DNA from: JALOAR01 sp041649415
GTDB lineage: Bacteria; Patescibacteriota; Minisyncoccia; UBA6257; Colwellbacteraceae
Direction: 5' to 3'
DNA: 64,000 nucleotides
Assembly: GCA_041649415.1 (NCBI GenBank)
Contig: JBAZND010000001.1
Coordinates: forward strand, 62,001 to 126,000
Below, piece by piece: positions 22,962 through 31,538 of this stretch. The notes under the pieces were generated by a model. It had not been told where the DNA came from, did no database searches, and was given only the letters and a program-made list of their open reading frames with translations. The number at the start of each line of letters is the position of its first letter. The stretch's first letter is position 1. The position numbers were made by a program, and so were the translations under genes.

Positions 22962-25109
22962 ATGGAGACGCGGTTTGACCATAATGCAGCCGAAGGCAAG
23001 ATTTATGAAAGCTGGGAAAAATCCGGCTTTTTCAATCCGGATAATCTTTCAGGTTTAGGCAAGCCTTTCACGATTATTATGCCTCCACCGAACGCGAACG
23101 GCTCTTTACATATCGGTCATGCTCTTTTTGTGACTCTTGAGGACATTATGACCCGTTACTACCGCATGCGCGGCCGAAAAGCTCTTTGGCTCCCGGGAGC
23201 CGATCATGCTGGTTTTGAAACTCAAGTTGTCTATAACAAAAAGCTGGAGAAAGAAGGTCGTTCTTTCTGGGAAATCCCGAAAAGCGATCTTTACAATGAA
23301 ATAAAGAAATTTACCCTCGCTAACAAGCAATATATGGAGAGCCAGCTTCGACAGCTCGGCGCCAGTTGCGACTGGTCAAGAGAAAAATTCACTCTTGATG
23401 AAGACGTAAAAAGTGTTGTCTACGAAACCTTCAAACAACTTTACGAAGACGGTTTGATTTACCGCGCCAAACGTCCAGTCAATTGGTGCGTGAAACATCA
23501 GACAACTCTATCCGATTTGGAGATCAAGCACGAAGACCGCGCTGACAAGCTCTATTATATTAGATATCCTTTACAAAACAGCGATGGTTTTATTGAGGTG
23601 GCGACCGTTCGTCCAGAAACCATTCCAGCTGACGTGGCTATTGCCGTTCATCCCAAGTCCCGTTGGAAATTTTTTGTGGGAAAAAACGTTTTGAATCCCC
23701 TTACTAAAAAATCTATTCCCGTTATATCGGATGCTTCCGTTGATCCCGCGTTTGGAACGGGTGCTTTAAAAATCACTCCCTATCACGATTCCGCTGATTT
23801 TGTTATCTGGATGAATCATCAAAACGATATTCCCTCGGAGCCCATTTCCGTCATTGACCAATACGGGAAATTAACCGACGAGGCAGGGGCTGAACTCGCC
23901 GGATTAAAAGTAAAAGATGCCCGAGAAAAATCGCTTAAACTTCTAGGAGACAACCTCCTGAAAGAAGAAGATTATTCCCACCAAGTTGCCGTTTGTTACA
24001 AATGCGGAACGATTATTGAACCCCGCGTTATGATGCAATGGTTTGTAAAAATGACCGAGAAATCTAAAAAAGGTGGTTCGTCCCTGCGCGATCTCGCTTT
24101 AAAATCCGTAAAGTCAAAGCAAATTAAGATTGTTCCTTCGCGTTTCGGAAAAATACTTATACATTGGCTTACGAATCTCCGTGATTGGAATATTTCCCGC
24201 CAGATTGTTTGGGGAATAAGAATTCCCGTCTGGTACTGCGACAAAGGCGACATTGTCGTAAGTGATTCACGCCCTGAAAAATGCCCTCACTGCGGTTCAA
24301 AAAATTTAAAAGCCGAAGAAGATGTTTTTGATACATGGTTTTCATCGGGCCAATGGCCGTTTGCCACGCTTATGACAACCAAGACCGGCGACTTTAAAAG
24401 ATTCTACCCAACAAACGTGATGGAAACCGGCTGGGATATTCTCCCTTTCTGGGTAATGCGAATGATTATGTTTGGGATTTACCGCACTGGCAAAATACCC
24501 TTTAAGACCGTTTATCTTCACGGCCTCGTTCGCGATAAGGATCGACAAAAAATGTCCAAGTCAAAAGGAAATGTCATAAATCCGCTTGAAGTTGCCGAAG
24601 TTTATGGAACGGACGCTCTCCGAATGTCGCTCATCGTGGGCAATGCCGCCGGAAATGACCCCGTAATCTCCGATGATAAAATCCGGGGATACCGCAACTT
24701 CACGACTAAAATTTGGAATGCCGCCCGTTTTGTTTTAATGGATTACGCAAAATCGGATGTTAAACCGAAATTTACCGTTCGCGACCGTAAAAATATTCAC
24801 GATATGGAATCGGCTAAAGAGAAGGTGGCGCGTCTTATTGAAAGTTTTGACTTTAATCACGCGGCCGAAGTCGCTTATCATTACTTTTGGCACACCTTTG
24901 CCGACAAGGTGATTGAAGAAGCAAAGCCCCGTCTCAAATCCGCTGACGAGCGCGATGCTATCGCGGTAAGAGAAACGCTTGTCACTATTCTGTTTGGCTC
25001 GCTTAAAATGCTTCATCCCTTTATGCCTTTTGTAACTGAAGCAATTTATCAGGAACTTCCTAAAAAGGTTCGCTCTAAAGAATTTCTTATGATTGAAAAT
25101 TGGCGATAA
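22962..25109 (+). CDS. valS: Valyl-tRNA synthetase, short form
   Basis: Charges tRNA-Val. Class I motifs: PPPNANGSLHIGHAL (HIGH, ~residue 47), GADHAGFETQ, the editing-domain stretch EVATVRPETIPADVAIAVHP, DVFDTWFSSGQWPF, TGWDILPFWVMRMIMFG and QKMSKSKGNVINPLEV (KMSKS). At 715 residues it is far shorter than typical bacterial ValS (roughly 850-950); the C-terminal coiled-coil arm is missing and the protein ends soon after the anticodon-binding domain (MPFVTEAIYQEL). The last codons overlap the PrsW gene by 10 bp. Confidence 0.93.
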   Translation: METRFDHNAAEGKIYESWEKSGFFNPDNLSGLGKPFTIIMPPPNANGSLHIGHALFVTLEDIMTRYYRMRGRKALWLPGADHAGFETQVVYNKKLEKEGRSFWEIPKSDLYNEIKKFTLANKQYMESQLRQLGASCDWSREKFTLDEDVKSVVYETFKQLYEDGLIYRAKRPVNWCVKHQTTLSDLEIKHEDRADKLYYIRYPLQNSDGFIEVATVRPETIPADVAIAVHPKSRWKFFVGKNVLNPLTKKSIPVISDASVDPAFGTGALKITPYHDSADFVIWMNHQNDIPSEPISVIDQYGKLTDEAGAELAGLKVKDAREKSLKLLGDNLLKEEDYSHQVAVCYKCGTIIEPRVMMQWFVKMTEKSKKGGSSLRDLALKSVKSKQIKIVPSRFGKILIHWLTNLRDWNISRQIVWGIRIPVWYCDKGDIVVSDSRPEKCPHCGSKNLKAEEDVFDTWFSSGQWPFATLMTTKTGDFKRFYPTNVMETGWDILPFWVMRMIMFGIYRTGKIPFKTVYLHGLVRDKDRQKMSKSKGNVINPLEVAEVYGTDALRMSLIVGNAAGNDPVISDDKIRGYRNFTTKIWNAARFVLMDYAKSDVKPKFTVRDRKNIHDMESAKEKVARLIESFDFNHAAEVAYHYFWHTFADKVIEEAKPRLKSADERDAIAVRETLVTILFGSLKMLHPFMPFVTEAIYQELPKKVRSKEFLMIENWR

Positions 25110-25801
25110 CTGATTATCTTTTACCCGCTTCCATATTTCTAGGCTTTCTTTTAAGCGCGGTTTGGCTTGTATTCTTCTTGCTTGAAGACAAGAAAAATCC
25201 CGAACCAAAAACTGTCATTACAAAGGCTTTTGTCTTTGGAATCATTTCGGCGCTCGCCGCCGCCGGTCTGGAAAAACTTTTTTCCATTTATGCCCCCGCC
25301 TTAGGCATAGCCGAGTATTCTATTTTATCAATCGGCGTGAACGCCATTGTGGAAGAACTTATTAAGTTCCTCACCGTTTTCATCTTCATCAGCCGCAGCC
25401 GCTTCTTTGATGAGCCGATAGACAGAATGGTTTACATGATCACCGCCGCGCTCGGTTTTGCCGTTGCCGAGAATTTCTTCTTCTTAATGAACGCGAGAAC
25501 GACTGAAGAGTTCATCGGCCTTTCTATTCTCCGTTTCATTGGCGCGACTCTTATGCACGCTCTTTCATCGGGTCTCTTAGGATATCTTTGGGCCAAAAAG
25601 AAACTTTTTTTGGGATTTATTGTCGCGTCCGTCATCCACGTAATTTTCAACCTTTTGGTGCTTGGTTTCGGTCCGGAATTTTATCCAACGATTTTTCTTG
25701 TCTTTATCGCCTTCATATTATTTTATGAATTTGATAGAATAAAGGCGTATTACTATGAAAAATGTGGAAAACAAATTCGCACTCCTCCCGGAGGAAAGTG
25801 A
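25100..25801 (+). CDS. PrsW-family intramembrane metalloprotease
   Basis: A 233-residue membrane protein with about seven hydrophobic segments and the PrsW signature residues: VEELIKF (EExxK) in the middle, AENFFFL, LMHALSSGLLG and SVIHVIFN. Members of the family cut anti-sigma factors or other membrane proteins. The start is taken as TTG at 25100, inside the end of valS, because no ATG occurs before the first membrane helix. The 3' end overlaps the Hsp20 gene by 47 bp. No anti-sigma gene is adjacent, though an ECF sigma operon exists at 48 kb. Confidence 0.85.
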   Translation: MAITDYLLPASIFLGFLLSAVWLVFFLLEDKKNPEPKTVITKAFVFGIISALAAAGLEKLFSIYAPALGIAEYSILSIGVNAIVEELIKFLTVFIFISRSRFFDEPIDRMVYMITAALGFAVAENFFFLMNARTTEEFIGLSILRFIGATLMHALSSGLLGYLWAKKKLFLGFIVASVIHVIFNLLVLGFGPEFYPTIFLVFIAFILFYEFDRIKAYYYEKCGKQIRTPPGGK

Positions 25802-26132
25802 AGGTCAGCTTACAATAGATGTCTATCAAACGGATGACGACATCGTCGTTGAATCAACTGTCGCCGGTGTTGAACCAAACGATATAGATATTGATATTAC
25901 GAGCGAGTCGGTTACCATCCGCGGCGAGAGAAGACGCGGAAGCGAAGTATCAGATGAAAATTATCTTTATCAGGAGTGTTATTGGGGAAAGTTCTCCAGA
26001 TCCATTATTCTTCCGCAGGAAATAGACCCCGACAAAGCGAAGGCTGAATTCAAAAACGGCGTTTTGCGCATCCGCCTCCCAAAGATTGCGAAAGGTAAAA
26101 CAAGGAAGCTGAAAGTCCGCGGAGAAGACTAG
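25755..26132 (+). CDS. Small heat shock protein, Hsp20 family
   Basis: A 125-residue ATP-independent chaperone. The alpha-crystallin domain runs from about LTIDVYQTDDDIVVEST to GVLRIRLPKIAK: VAGVEPNDIDIDITSESVTIRGERR, YWGKFSRSIILPQEID and the A-x-x-x-n-G-V-L motif (AEFKNGVLRIRLP), followed by a short KTRKLKV tail. It begins within the PrsW gene and its stop codon lies in a 20-bp palindrome shared with the ddl stop. Confidence 0.93.
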   Translation: MKNVENKFALLPEESEGQLTIDVYQTDDDIVVESTVAGVEPNDIDIDITSESVTIRGERRRGSEVSDENYLYQECYWGKFSRSIILPQEIDPDKAKAEFKNGVLRIRLPKIAKGKTRKLKVRGED

Positions 26133-26140
26133 TCTTCTCC
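26121..26140. terminator. 20-bp perfect palindrome shared by two convergent stop codons
   Basis: GGAGAAGAC followed by TAGTCTTCTCC is a perfect palindrome centred on CTAG. Read on either strand it encodes Gly-Glu-Asp-stop, so Hsp20 and Ddl both end in GED. As RNA it can fold into a hairpin on both strands; there is no proper T-run, so termination strength is uncertain. Confidence 0.6.
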
Positions 26141-27298
26141 CTTCTTGCCCCCTCCCACCTTATTCAAAATATCGGACTTGAAGGTTCGGGTCAGTTTTTG
26201 TTCACTTGCGAATTTTTCTTCAGCAAGCGCAATGAGTTTTTGAACCAGCTCCATATTGGATACTCCAACTTTTTTCCAATTGTGATGATATAGACTGCCC
26301 GGTAAGGTATTTACTTCATTCACAAAGACTTTCTTGGTCTGTCCGTCAATCAAAAAATCTATTCGCGCGGTACCAGAACACCCAAGCGCCTTGTAAGTCT
26401 TCTTTCCAAATTCTTCCACTTCTCGCGCGATTTCCGGCGCGATTTTTGCGGGAATTTCACTGTAAGCGCTGTTCGCGCCGCCGCTTTTCTTTCCACCCGA
26501 CAGATACTTTTCGCTAAAGTCAAAGAACTCCGTTTTGTTAAGAGGCCGCTCAATGGCAGCCAGCTGCAACTCATTGTTTCCCATAATTGGGAGCGTAACC
26601 TCAATTAGATTTTCTACGCTCTCTTCAACTAAAACCTTATCGTCATAGTGAAACGCCACTTCAATGGCATTTTCCAAGTCTTCTTCTCTTTTAACTTTTG
26701 CCATTCCGATTGATGAACCCAAATGCGGCGGTTTTACGAACAATGGCCAATTCAATTTTTTGATTCTTTCAATCCACGCGTCCTTATTGATTCCCCAATC
26801 GCGTTTGCTAAACCAAACATAAGGAACAATCGGGACATTTTCCGCCGCGATAATTTGTTTCGTAAAGACTTTATCCATCGCAACAGCCGAAGCAAATAAA
26901 TCACAACCGACGAAAGGAACGTTCGCCATCCGAAGCAGCCCCATTAAGCTTCCGTCCTCGCCAAACGTGCCGTGCATAGCGGGGAAAACCATGTCAATTG
27001 ACGCGATTTTCGGCATCAAACCCGGTCTGATGATTTTTAATCCTCCATCAAAAACCAGTCTTAATTTTTTGGCTCTTTTCAAATCTTCTTCAAAATCCGC
27101 TCTCTTGAAATAAGCCAAGTCATTCATCCCCTGCTCCGAATACCATGAGCCGTCTTTTGCGATGTAAACCGGAAAAACGTCATATCCCCTCATCGCAAGA
27201 AGCGACTGAATAATCGGGATGTGCGCCGTGATTATGGACACGTCATGCTCGGCGCTTTTTCCGCCAAATATAACCGCGATTGTTTTTTTATTATGCAT
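26129..27298 (-). CDS. ddl: D-alanine--D-alanine ligase
   Basis: ATP-grasp enzyme making the D-Ala-D-Ala dipeptide for peptidoglycan. In 389 residues: IAVIFGGKSAEHDVSIITA, FPAMHGTFGEDGSLMGLL, VGCDLFASAVAMDK, PLFVKPPHLGSSIGMAKV, ARIDFLIDGQ and FVNEVNTLPG. A region around SEKYLSGGKKSGGANSAYSEIPA is the ligase loop. Start set at MHNKKTIAVIF (27296-27298), overlapping the murF stop by 8 bp; the frame extends 11 codons upstream. The C-terminus has an extra lysine/glycine-rich tail. Confidence 0.95.
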   Translation of the reverse strand: MHNKKTIAVIFGGKSAEHDVSIITAHIPIIQSLLAMRGYDVFPVYIAKDGSWYSEQGMNDLAYFKRADFEEDLKRAKKLRLVFDGGLKIIRPGLMPKIASIDMVFPAMHGTFGEDGSLMGLLRMANVPFVGCDLFASAVAMDKVFTKQIIAAENVPIVPYVWFSKRDWGINKDAWIERIKKLNWPLFVKPPHLGSSIGMAKVKREEDLENAIEVAFHYDDKVLVEESVENLIEVTLPIMGNNELQLAAIERPLNKTEFFDFSEKYLSGGKKSGGANSAYSEIPAKIAPEIAREVEEFGKKTYKALGCSGTARIDFLIDGQTKKVFVNEVNTLPGSLYHHNWKKVGVSNMELVQKLIALAEEKFASEQKLTRTFKSDILNKVGGGKKGED

Positions 27299-28724
27299 AT
27301 TGGTCTGGCCAGTCGTTTTGAAGCAAAACAATGTCTCCCTTCGCGGTCATTTGGGGTAAGACCGCAAAAGCGCTTAGAGCGTCGGAAAACCATATTATCT
27401 CGCCTTTATACCGATTTTCTTTTAGTCCTTCTTCAATATAAGGCGTTACGGAGTTTTTGATAAGGACAACTTTTTCAACACCGGCCGCTACAAGTTCTCT
27501 GCCAATCTCGCGATGAATTTCTCTAGTTCGTTCACCCATTTCCACCAGCCCGGGAGTCACGTAAAATCGCTTGCCGTTGGTTTTAATAGACGCCAAAAAA
27601 CTGATAACCGCTCTTACTCCATCGGGACTTCCGTTGTAGCTATCATCAAGCGTTACGACTCCGTCTTCGCTTACGGTTGGCTCTAAACGATGCGAGAAGG
27701 GCTTGGTCTTTGAAATTCCTTCCTTAATTTGCGAGATGGTTAGCCCAATCTTGCGAGCGATGGCGATTGAAACTACGAGCGGTCCGATTTGATGAAGACC
27801 AAAAAGCGAAGATCGAAAATCTTGTTCCTTGCTGTCAATCATGAGTGTAAACGACGTCCCCGACAAATCGGTTTTGGCGTCTGTAACTTTAATGTCTGAG
27901 ACACCGTTGCGGTCATAAATTACGTGACCCGCGCGCGCGTATTTTCGCGCAATTTCATTTTCACCGTTAACGTAAGTCGGTTTCCTCTCCAAGAAATCGG
28001 CAAGTTCAAAAATCGTCCGGGCCGTTCTGTCTAACGTTTTAAATTTCTCTAAATGTGCCTCGTTTACCCCCGTAATGACTCCCAAATCGGGCTGGGTAAG
28101 CTCGCACAATTTTCGCACGTCTTCTGGATAGTATTCGCCGAGTTCAAAAATCAATATCTCTTCATCTCCTCTTAAGTCTTTTATGAATTTAGCAATGCCA
28201 AGGGGTGTGTTGTGGTTATGAGGCGGAACGGCTACTTTCTTCCCTTCCGATAAAACAGTTTTAAGAATTTCCCGCATTGAGGTTTTTCCAAAACTCCCCG
28301 CAATAGCGACCCTATATCCTTTATGTTCGGATAATATCTTTTTAGCTTGATTAATAATCGCCCTCTCAATCGGCTTTTGGACAAAACGCCCAATAATAAT
28401 TGCGAGCGCCAAGCCGTAAGCGAGAATATAAGGAGCAAGAACAATCAAAGCTAAGGCAAAAACATATCCATATATTGTCAAAGAGAAAACGGCAAAGAAA
28501 ATGGCAAAGAGAACAATCGTATTCCCAAGAATCCACCCAAAAACCAGAAGTATTTTTGCTTTTAACGTCTTAACAAGCTTCTTTCTTTTCTCAACGTGGC
28601 GAAAGTCTGTTACTCGTTTCAACCACGAAAAATATTCGCCGATTTGATATTCGGTCGCTTGAAGCATGTAAACGAGCGAATGAATATAACGAGGATGATA
28701 CCGAGATAAAAAACGTTTGATCAT
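27291..28724 (-). CDS. murF: MurF-like UDP-MurNAc-tripeptide--D-Ala-D-Ala ligase with membrane N-terminus
   Basis: Mur ligase that adds D-Ala-D-Ala to the peptidoglycan precursor; the gene making that dipeptide (ddl) follows with an 8-bp overlap. Residues 1-120 contain charged and hydrophobic stretches (ILLVFGWILGNTIVLFAIFF, YVFALALIVLAPYILAYGLA) forming two or three membrane helices, which is unusual compared with E. coli MurF. The catalytic part has AGSFGKTSMREIL (ATP loop, ~145), HNHNTPLGIA, FELGEYYPED, GVNEAHLEKF and LDDSYNGSPDGVRA. 477 residues in all. Membrane-anchored MurF-like ligases are common in CPR genomes. Confidence 0.88.
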   Translation of the reverse strand: MIKRFLSRYHPRYIHSLVYMLQATEYQIGEYFSWLKRVTDFRHVEKRKKLVKTLKAKILLVFGWILGNTIVLFAIFFAVFSLTIYGYVFALALIVLAPYILAYGLALAIIIGRFVQKPIERAIINQAKKILSEHKGYRVAIAGSFGKTSMREILKTVLSEGKKVAVPPHNHNTPLGIAKFIKDLRGDEEILIFELGEYYPEDVRKLCELTQPDLGVITGVNEAHLEKFKTLDRTARTIFELADFLERKPTYVNGENEIARKYARAGHVIYDRNGVSDIKVTDAKTDLSGTSFTLMIDSKEQDFRSSLFGLHQIGPLVVSIAIARKIGLTISQIKEGISKTKPFSHRLEPTVSEDGVVTLDDSYNGSPDGVRAVISFLASIKTNGKRFYVTPGLVEMGERTREIHREIGRELVAAGVEKVVLIKNSVTPYIEEGLKENRYKGEIIWFSDALSAFAVLPQMTAKGDIVLLQNDWPDQYA

Positions 28725-29467
28725 AAAAATTCGTTTATTGCTTCAATGACTTCGTTCGGTCTTTCTTTAAAAACAAAATGACCCGCTCCCGAAAAAATTT
28801 CCAGCTTAGAACCGCGAATGGCGCCGCTTAATCTATAAGCCTCGCTAAGGGGCGTTTCCGCATCTTTATCTCCCCATATTAAAAGAGTGGGAATGGATAT
28901 CTTTTGGGCATCATAAAGAAGATTCTCATTAATCGCCTTAACAAACGTTTCTTTCATTTCTCCTGCATTTAGATAGTCCCTGCTTCCCACGGCTCGTCTC
29001 AAGCGGTTCTTCAAAAGAGACAACGGCCAAATAGTGAAAAAAATTCTGGTAATTTTCGCTATTGTCCCAAGCATCCGCGCTTTTAATGACTTTTTTGCCA
29101 CTCCCGCTGAAGCGATAAGAATCATTTTTTTAGGATTCAGAACTCCGGAAGCCACTCCTTTGATGGCCACTCGCCCCCCGAATGAATGCGCGATGAGCGC
29201 TTCTGTTTCATTTATTCCGAGTCTCATGAGAAACTGACGAACGAATTCGGCGTAATCGGCGACTTTCCACGGTGTTTTCGGTTTTTCGCTTCCGCCAAAT
29301 CCGGGCAGAGAAAGAGCCACGCATCTTCTATCTCTGAATTGCTCCATTAAATCTTTAAACGCTGAAGCATTCATCCCCCACCCGTGAAGAAACAAAAAAA
29401 CCTTGCCTTCCCCGTAATCAAGGTAAACCGTATCTAAATCCTGAACGATAATATGCATTTCTTTCAT
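28721..29467 (-). CDS. Alpha/beta-fold hydrolase
   Basis: A 248-residue hydrolase: FLFLHGWGMNASAF (oxyanion-hole region), LPGFGGSEKP, ALIAHSFGGRVAIK with nucleophile Ser (~residue 104), WGDKDAETP with the acid Asp, and GAGHFVFKERPNEV with the catalytic His. Substrate unknown. The frame is open through two tRNA genes upstream, so the start must be MKEMHIIVQD (29465-29467) or the next Met at 29458. It overlaps the murF start by 4 bp. Confidence 0.88.
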   Translation of the reverse strand: MKEMHIIVQDLDTVYLDYGEGKVFLFLHGWGMNASAFKDLMEQFRDRRCVALSLPGFGGSEKPKTPWKVADYAEFVRQFLMRLGINETEALIAHSFGGRVAIKGVASGVLNPKKMILIASAGVAKKSLKARMLGTIAKITRIFFTIWPLSLLKNRLRRAVGSRDYLNAGEMKETFVKAINENLLYDAQKISIPTLLIWGDKDAETPLSEAYRLSGAIRGSKLEIFSGAGHFVFKERPNEVIEAINEFL

Positions 29468-29472
29468 TCTGG

Positions 29473-29553
29473 TGCCCGGAGTGGGACTCGGACCCACAAG
29501 AGTTGCCTCACACGATTTTAAGTCGTGCGCGTATACCGTTCCGCCATCCGGGC
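29473..29553 (-). tRNA. tRNA-Leu (anticodon TAA)
   Basis: Class II tRNA: acceptor GCCCGGA/TCCGGGC, discriminator A, anticodon stem CACGA/TCGTG with loop CTTAAAA (anticodon TAA), long variable arm, T-arm TGGG-TCCGAGT-CCCA. A CCA tail is encoded (29470-29472). Confidence 0.93.
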
Positions 29554-29573
29554 CTTGAGGTCTGGGCGAGAAT
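29554..29573 (-). pseudogene. Duplicated 3' end of tRNA-Cys (relic)
   Basis: Nineteen of 20 bases match 29622-29641, which are the 3' acceptor strand, part of the T-arm and the flank of the intact tRNA-Cys; the copy lies 68 bp downstream of it. The rest of the tRNA is absent. See the findings for interpretation. Confidence 0.6.
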
Positions 29574-29625
29574 TCCTGCCCGCCATAGCTTTGACGGGAA
29601 AAGGAAACTCGCGTTCCGCCTCTTG

Positions 29626-29697
29626 AGGCCTGGGCGAGAATCGAACTCGCGTATCGAGCTTTTGCAGAGCTCTGTCTTACCACTTGACTACCAGGCC
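29626..29697 (-). tRNA. tRNA-Cys (anticodon GCA)
   Basis: Acceptor GGCCTGG/CCAGGCC, discriminator T (usual for Cys), anticodon stem GAGCT/AGCTC with loop CTGCAAA (anticodon GCA), T-arm GCGAG-TTCGATT-CTCGC. CCA not encoded. Confidence 0.94.
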
Positions 29698-29737
29698 GAC
29701 CAGCGTTACGCCAAACTGATTCTAGCAATCACCGTGC

Positions 29738-30070
29738 CTATTTTCCACCAAGCGAGATACGCTCAATATTTGCCGCTTTTTCCGGTCCCGGGTCGTAATT
29801 AAAACGGATTCTAGGCAAAGATAGAATTTTTATTTTTTTAAAAAGAATCGTTTGAATTGCGGCTCTTCTGGCATTGAGCGCTTTGAGCGCTCCGTTTTTC
29901 TTTTCTAAGGGAATAACGGAGACAAACACGTTCGCGTAGCCCAAATCGTCTGAAACCTCCACCCGCGTGATAGAGACAAGCGTTCCCGCGGGAAACTCCA
30001 CCTCTCTCTGAATCGCTTTCGCCGCTTCGTTCCGTATAAGACTATTTAATTGTTGCTTGCGAAAGTTCAT
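29738..30070 (-). CDS. rbfA: Ribosome-binding factor A
   Basis: A 110-residue 30S maturation factor with a KH-like fold. Visible: an N-terminal helix with LNSLIRNEAAKAIQREV, VSITRVEVSDDLGYANVFVSV (the central strands with the family's V.is.D...a.VyvS pattern) and LPRIRFNYDPGPEKAANIERI. It overlaps the end of infB by 29 bp, the classical infB-rbfA order. Confidence 0.92.
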   Translation of the reverse strand: MNFRKQQLNSLIRNEAAKAIQREVEFPAGTLVSITRVEVSDDLGYANVFVSVIPLEKKNGALKALNARRAAIQTILFKKIKILSLPRIRFNYDPGPEKAANIERISLGGK

Positions 30071-31463
30071 CTCCTACTTTTATGGAAGCGACTGAATCTA
30101 TTAATATGCCGCATTCATTCGGCGTTTCCACTTCTTTAACATCCCGCTTCCCCGACTGTAGGTTTATTATCTTCCCGTCGTCCACGAGCATGCCTTTCCT
30201 CCTTATTTCCACTTTTCGTCCAGTTTTTATCGTTCCTTCAAGCACTTTTCCCCCGATTACCTGTCTGTCGTCTTTTTTGCCGAATATGGCAAGCACTTCC
30301 ATTCTTCCGGCAACTTCCGGTTCGGATATTTCTTCAATATATTCTTCTATTGATTTTACAAGCTCGTATATCACATCCGAAGAAAATACCTTTACGTCAT
30401 TGTTCTTCGCGAACATTTCAACCGATCTACTGTTGAATTTCGTGCGGAATACGATGATTACGGCCTTTGTGGCAATCGCCAATTTAACATCCCCGTCCGT
30501 TATATCTCCCGCCGAAGACTCCACCAGTTTTATTTTTTCCGAGAGAATGTCTTTTAAGACCTCAAGCGAACCCATGACATCCGCCTTGAGAATCGCTGGA
30601 ATCGTTCCTTCTTTCCTTGTCACTTGGCCTCCATTTTTTTTCGCTTCCAAAAGAACGAGAGACACTTCCGCCGCTTCAAATTCCTCTCCGGCCGAAGGAA
30701 TGTCTTCAAATCCGACAACGAGCGCCGGAGCGGAGGGCCGCAGTTCCTTCGCTCCCTTACCCGCGAAATCTTCCAACATTTTTATTTTTCCCTGAGTAGT
30801 GGAAGTCACAATGTTTTGTCCCGCTTTTAGCGTTCCGTTTTTTAATATGAGCGAAGCCACAATCCCTCGGCGGTTGTCTTTTTTTGCTTCAATAACGAAT
30901 CCCGAAGCGCGCGCTTCGGGGTCATAAGTCAAATCCGATACGTCCGCAAGAAGGAGAATTAAATCTAAAAGTTCCGATACTCCCTCGCCCGTTTTTGAAG
31001 AAACCCCTTGCCAGCTGACGCTCCCGCCGTATCCTTCCAAATAAACGCCGATATTCATCAAATCGTTCTGGACTTTTTGCACGTCGGCGCGCGGCGAATC
31101 AACTTTTGTTATGGCAACAACGTAAGGTGTTTTTGATTCCTCAAGTATTTTCACCGACTCCTGCGTCTGCGGCTTCGGGCCTTCGTCCGCCGCCACGACG
31201 AGAACCGCAATGTCCGCGATTGTCGCGCCGCGCGTCCTCATTGCTTTGAAGGCTTCGTGTCCGGGCGTGTCTATGAATGTTATTTTCTGCCCTTCGTGTT
31301 CTATCTCGTAAGCGCCGATGGATTGTGTAATTCCGCCCGCTTCTTTGCCGGCGACTCTAGTCTTTCTAATGTAGTCCAAGAGACTCGTCTTTCCATGGTC
31401 AACATGCCCCATTACTACGACTACCGGCGTTCGTTTATTCGTTTTTACTCGATCCTCCGCCAT
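30042..31463 (-). CDS. infB: Translation initiation factor IF-2, minimal form
   Basis: GTPase that places initiator tRNA on the ribosome. Visible: RTPVVVVMGHVDHGKTSLLDYI (G1), GGITQSIGAYEI (G2), IDTPGHEAF (G3), ITKVDSPRA (G4, NKxD variant) and domains II-IV through GRMEVLAIFGKKDD, ending in ECGILIDSVASIKVGDEL. At 473 residues it consists of the G domain and C-terminal domains only; the long N-terminal region of typical bacterial IF-2 is absent. A Shine-Dalgarno (GAGGG) sits 8 nt before the ATG at 31461-31463. Confidence 0.95.
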   Translation of the reverse strand: MAEDRVKTNKRTPVVVVMGHVDHGKTSLLDYIRKTRVAGKEAGGITQSIGAYEIEHEGQKITFIDTPGHEAFKAMRTRGATIADIAVLVVAADEGPKPQTQESVKILEESKTPYVVAITKVDSPRADVQKVQNDLMNIGVYLEGYGGSVSWQGVSSKTGEGVSELLDLILLLADVSDLTYDPEARASGFVIEAKKDNRRGIVASLILKNGTLKAGQNIVTSTTQGKIKMLEDFAGKGAKELRPSAPALVVGFEDIPSAGEEFEAAEVSLVLLEAKKNGGQVTRKEGTIPAILKADVMGSLEVLKDILSEKIKLVESSAGDITDGDVKLAIATKAVIIVFRTKFNSRSVEMFAKNNDVKVFSSDVIYELVKSIEEYIEEISEPEVAGRMEVLAIFGKKDDRQVIGGKVLEGTIKTGRKVEIRRKGMLVDDGKIINLQSGKRDVKEVETPNECGILIDSVASIKVGDELSQATIK

Positions 31464-31538
31464 TACAGCCCTCATAAAGTAACAGAAAAATGGCGTTATA
31501 ACAAGAAACAGGCAAGAAGCCAATAAAGGTCAATTAAT

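Noticed and set aside
29468..29728. N-terminal extension of the alpha/beta hydrolase
   Set aside because: It would translate through tRNA-Leu and tRNA-Cys; the family similarity begins at MKEMHIIVQD.
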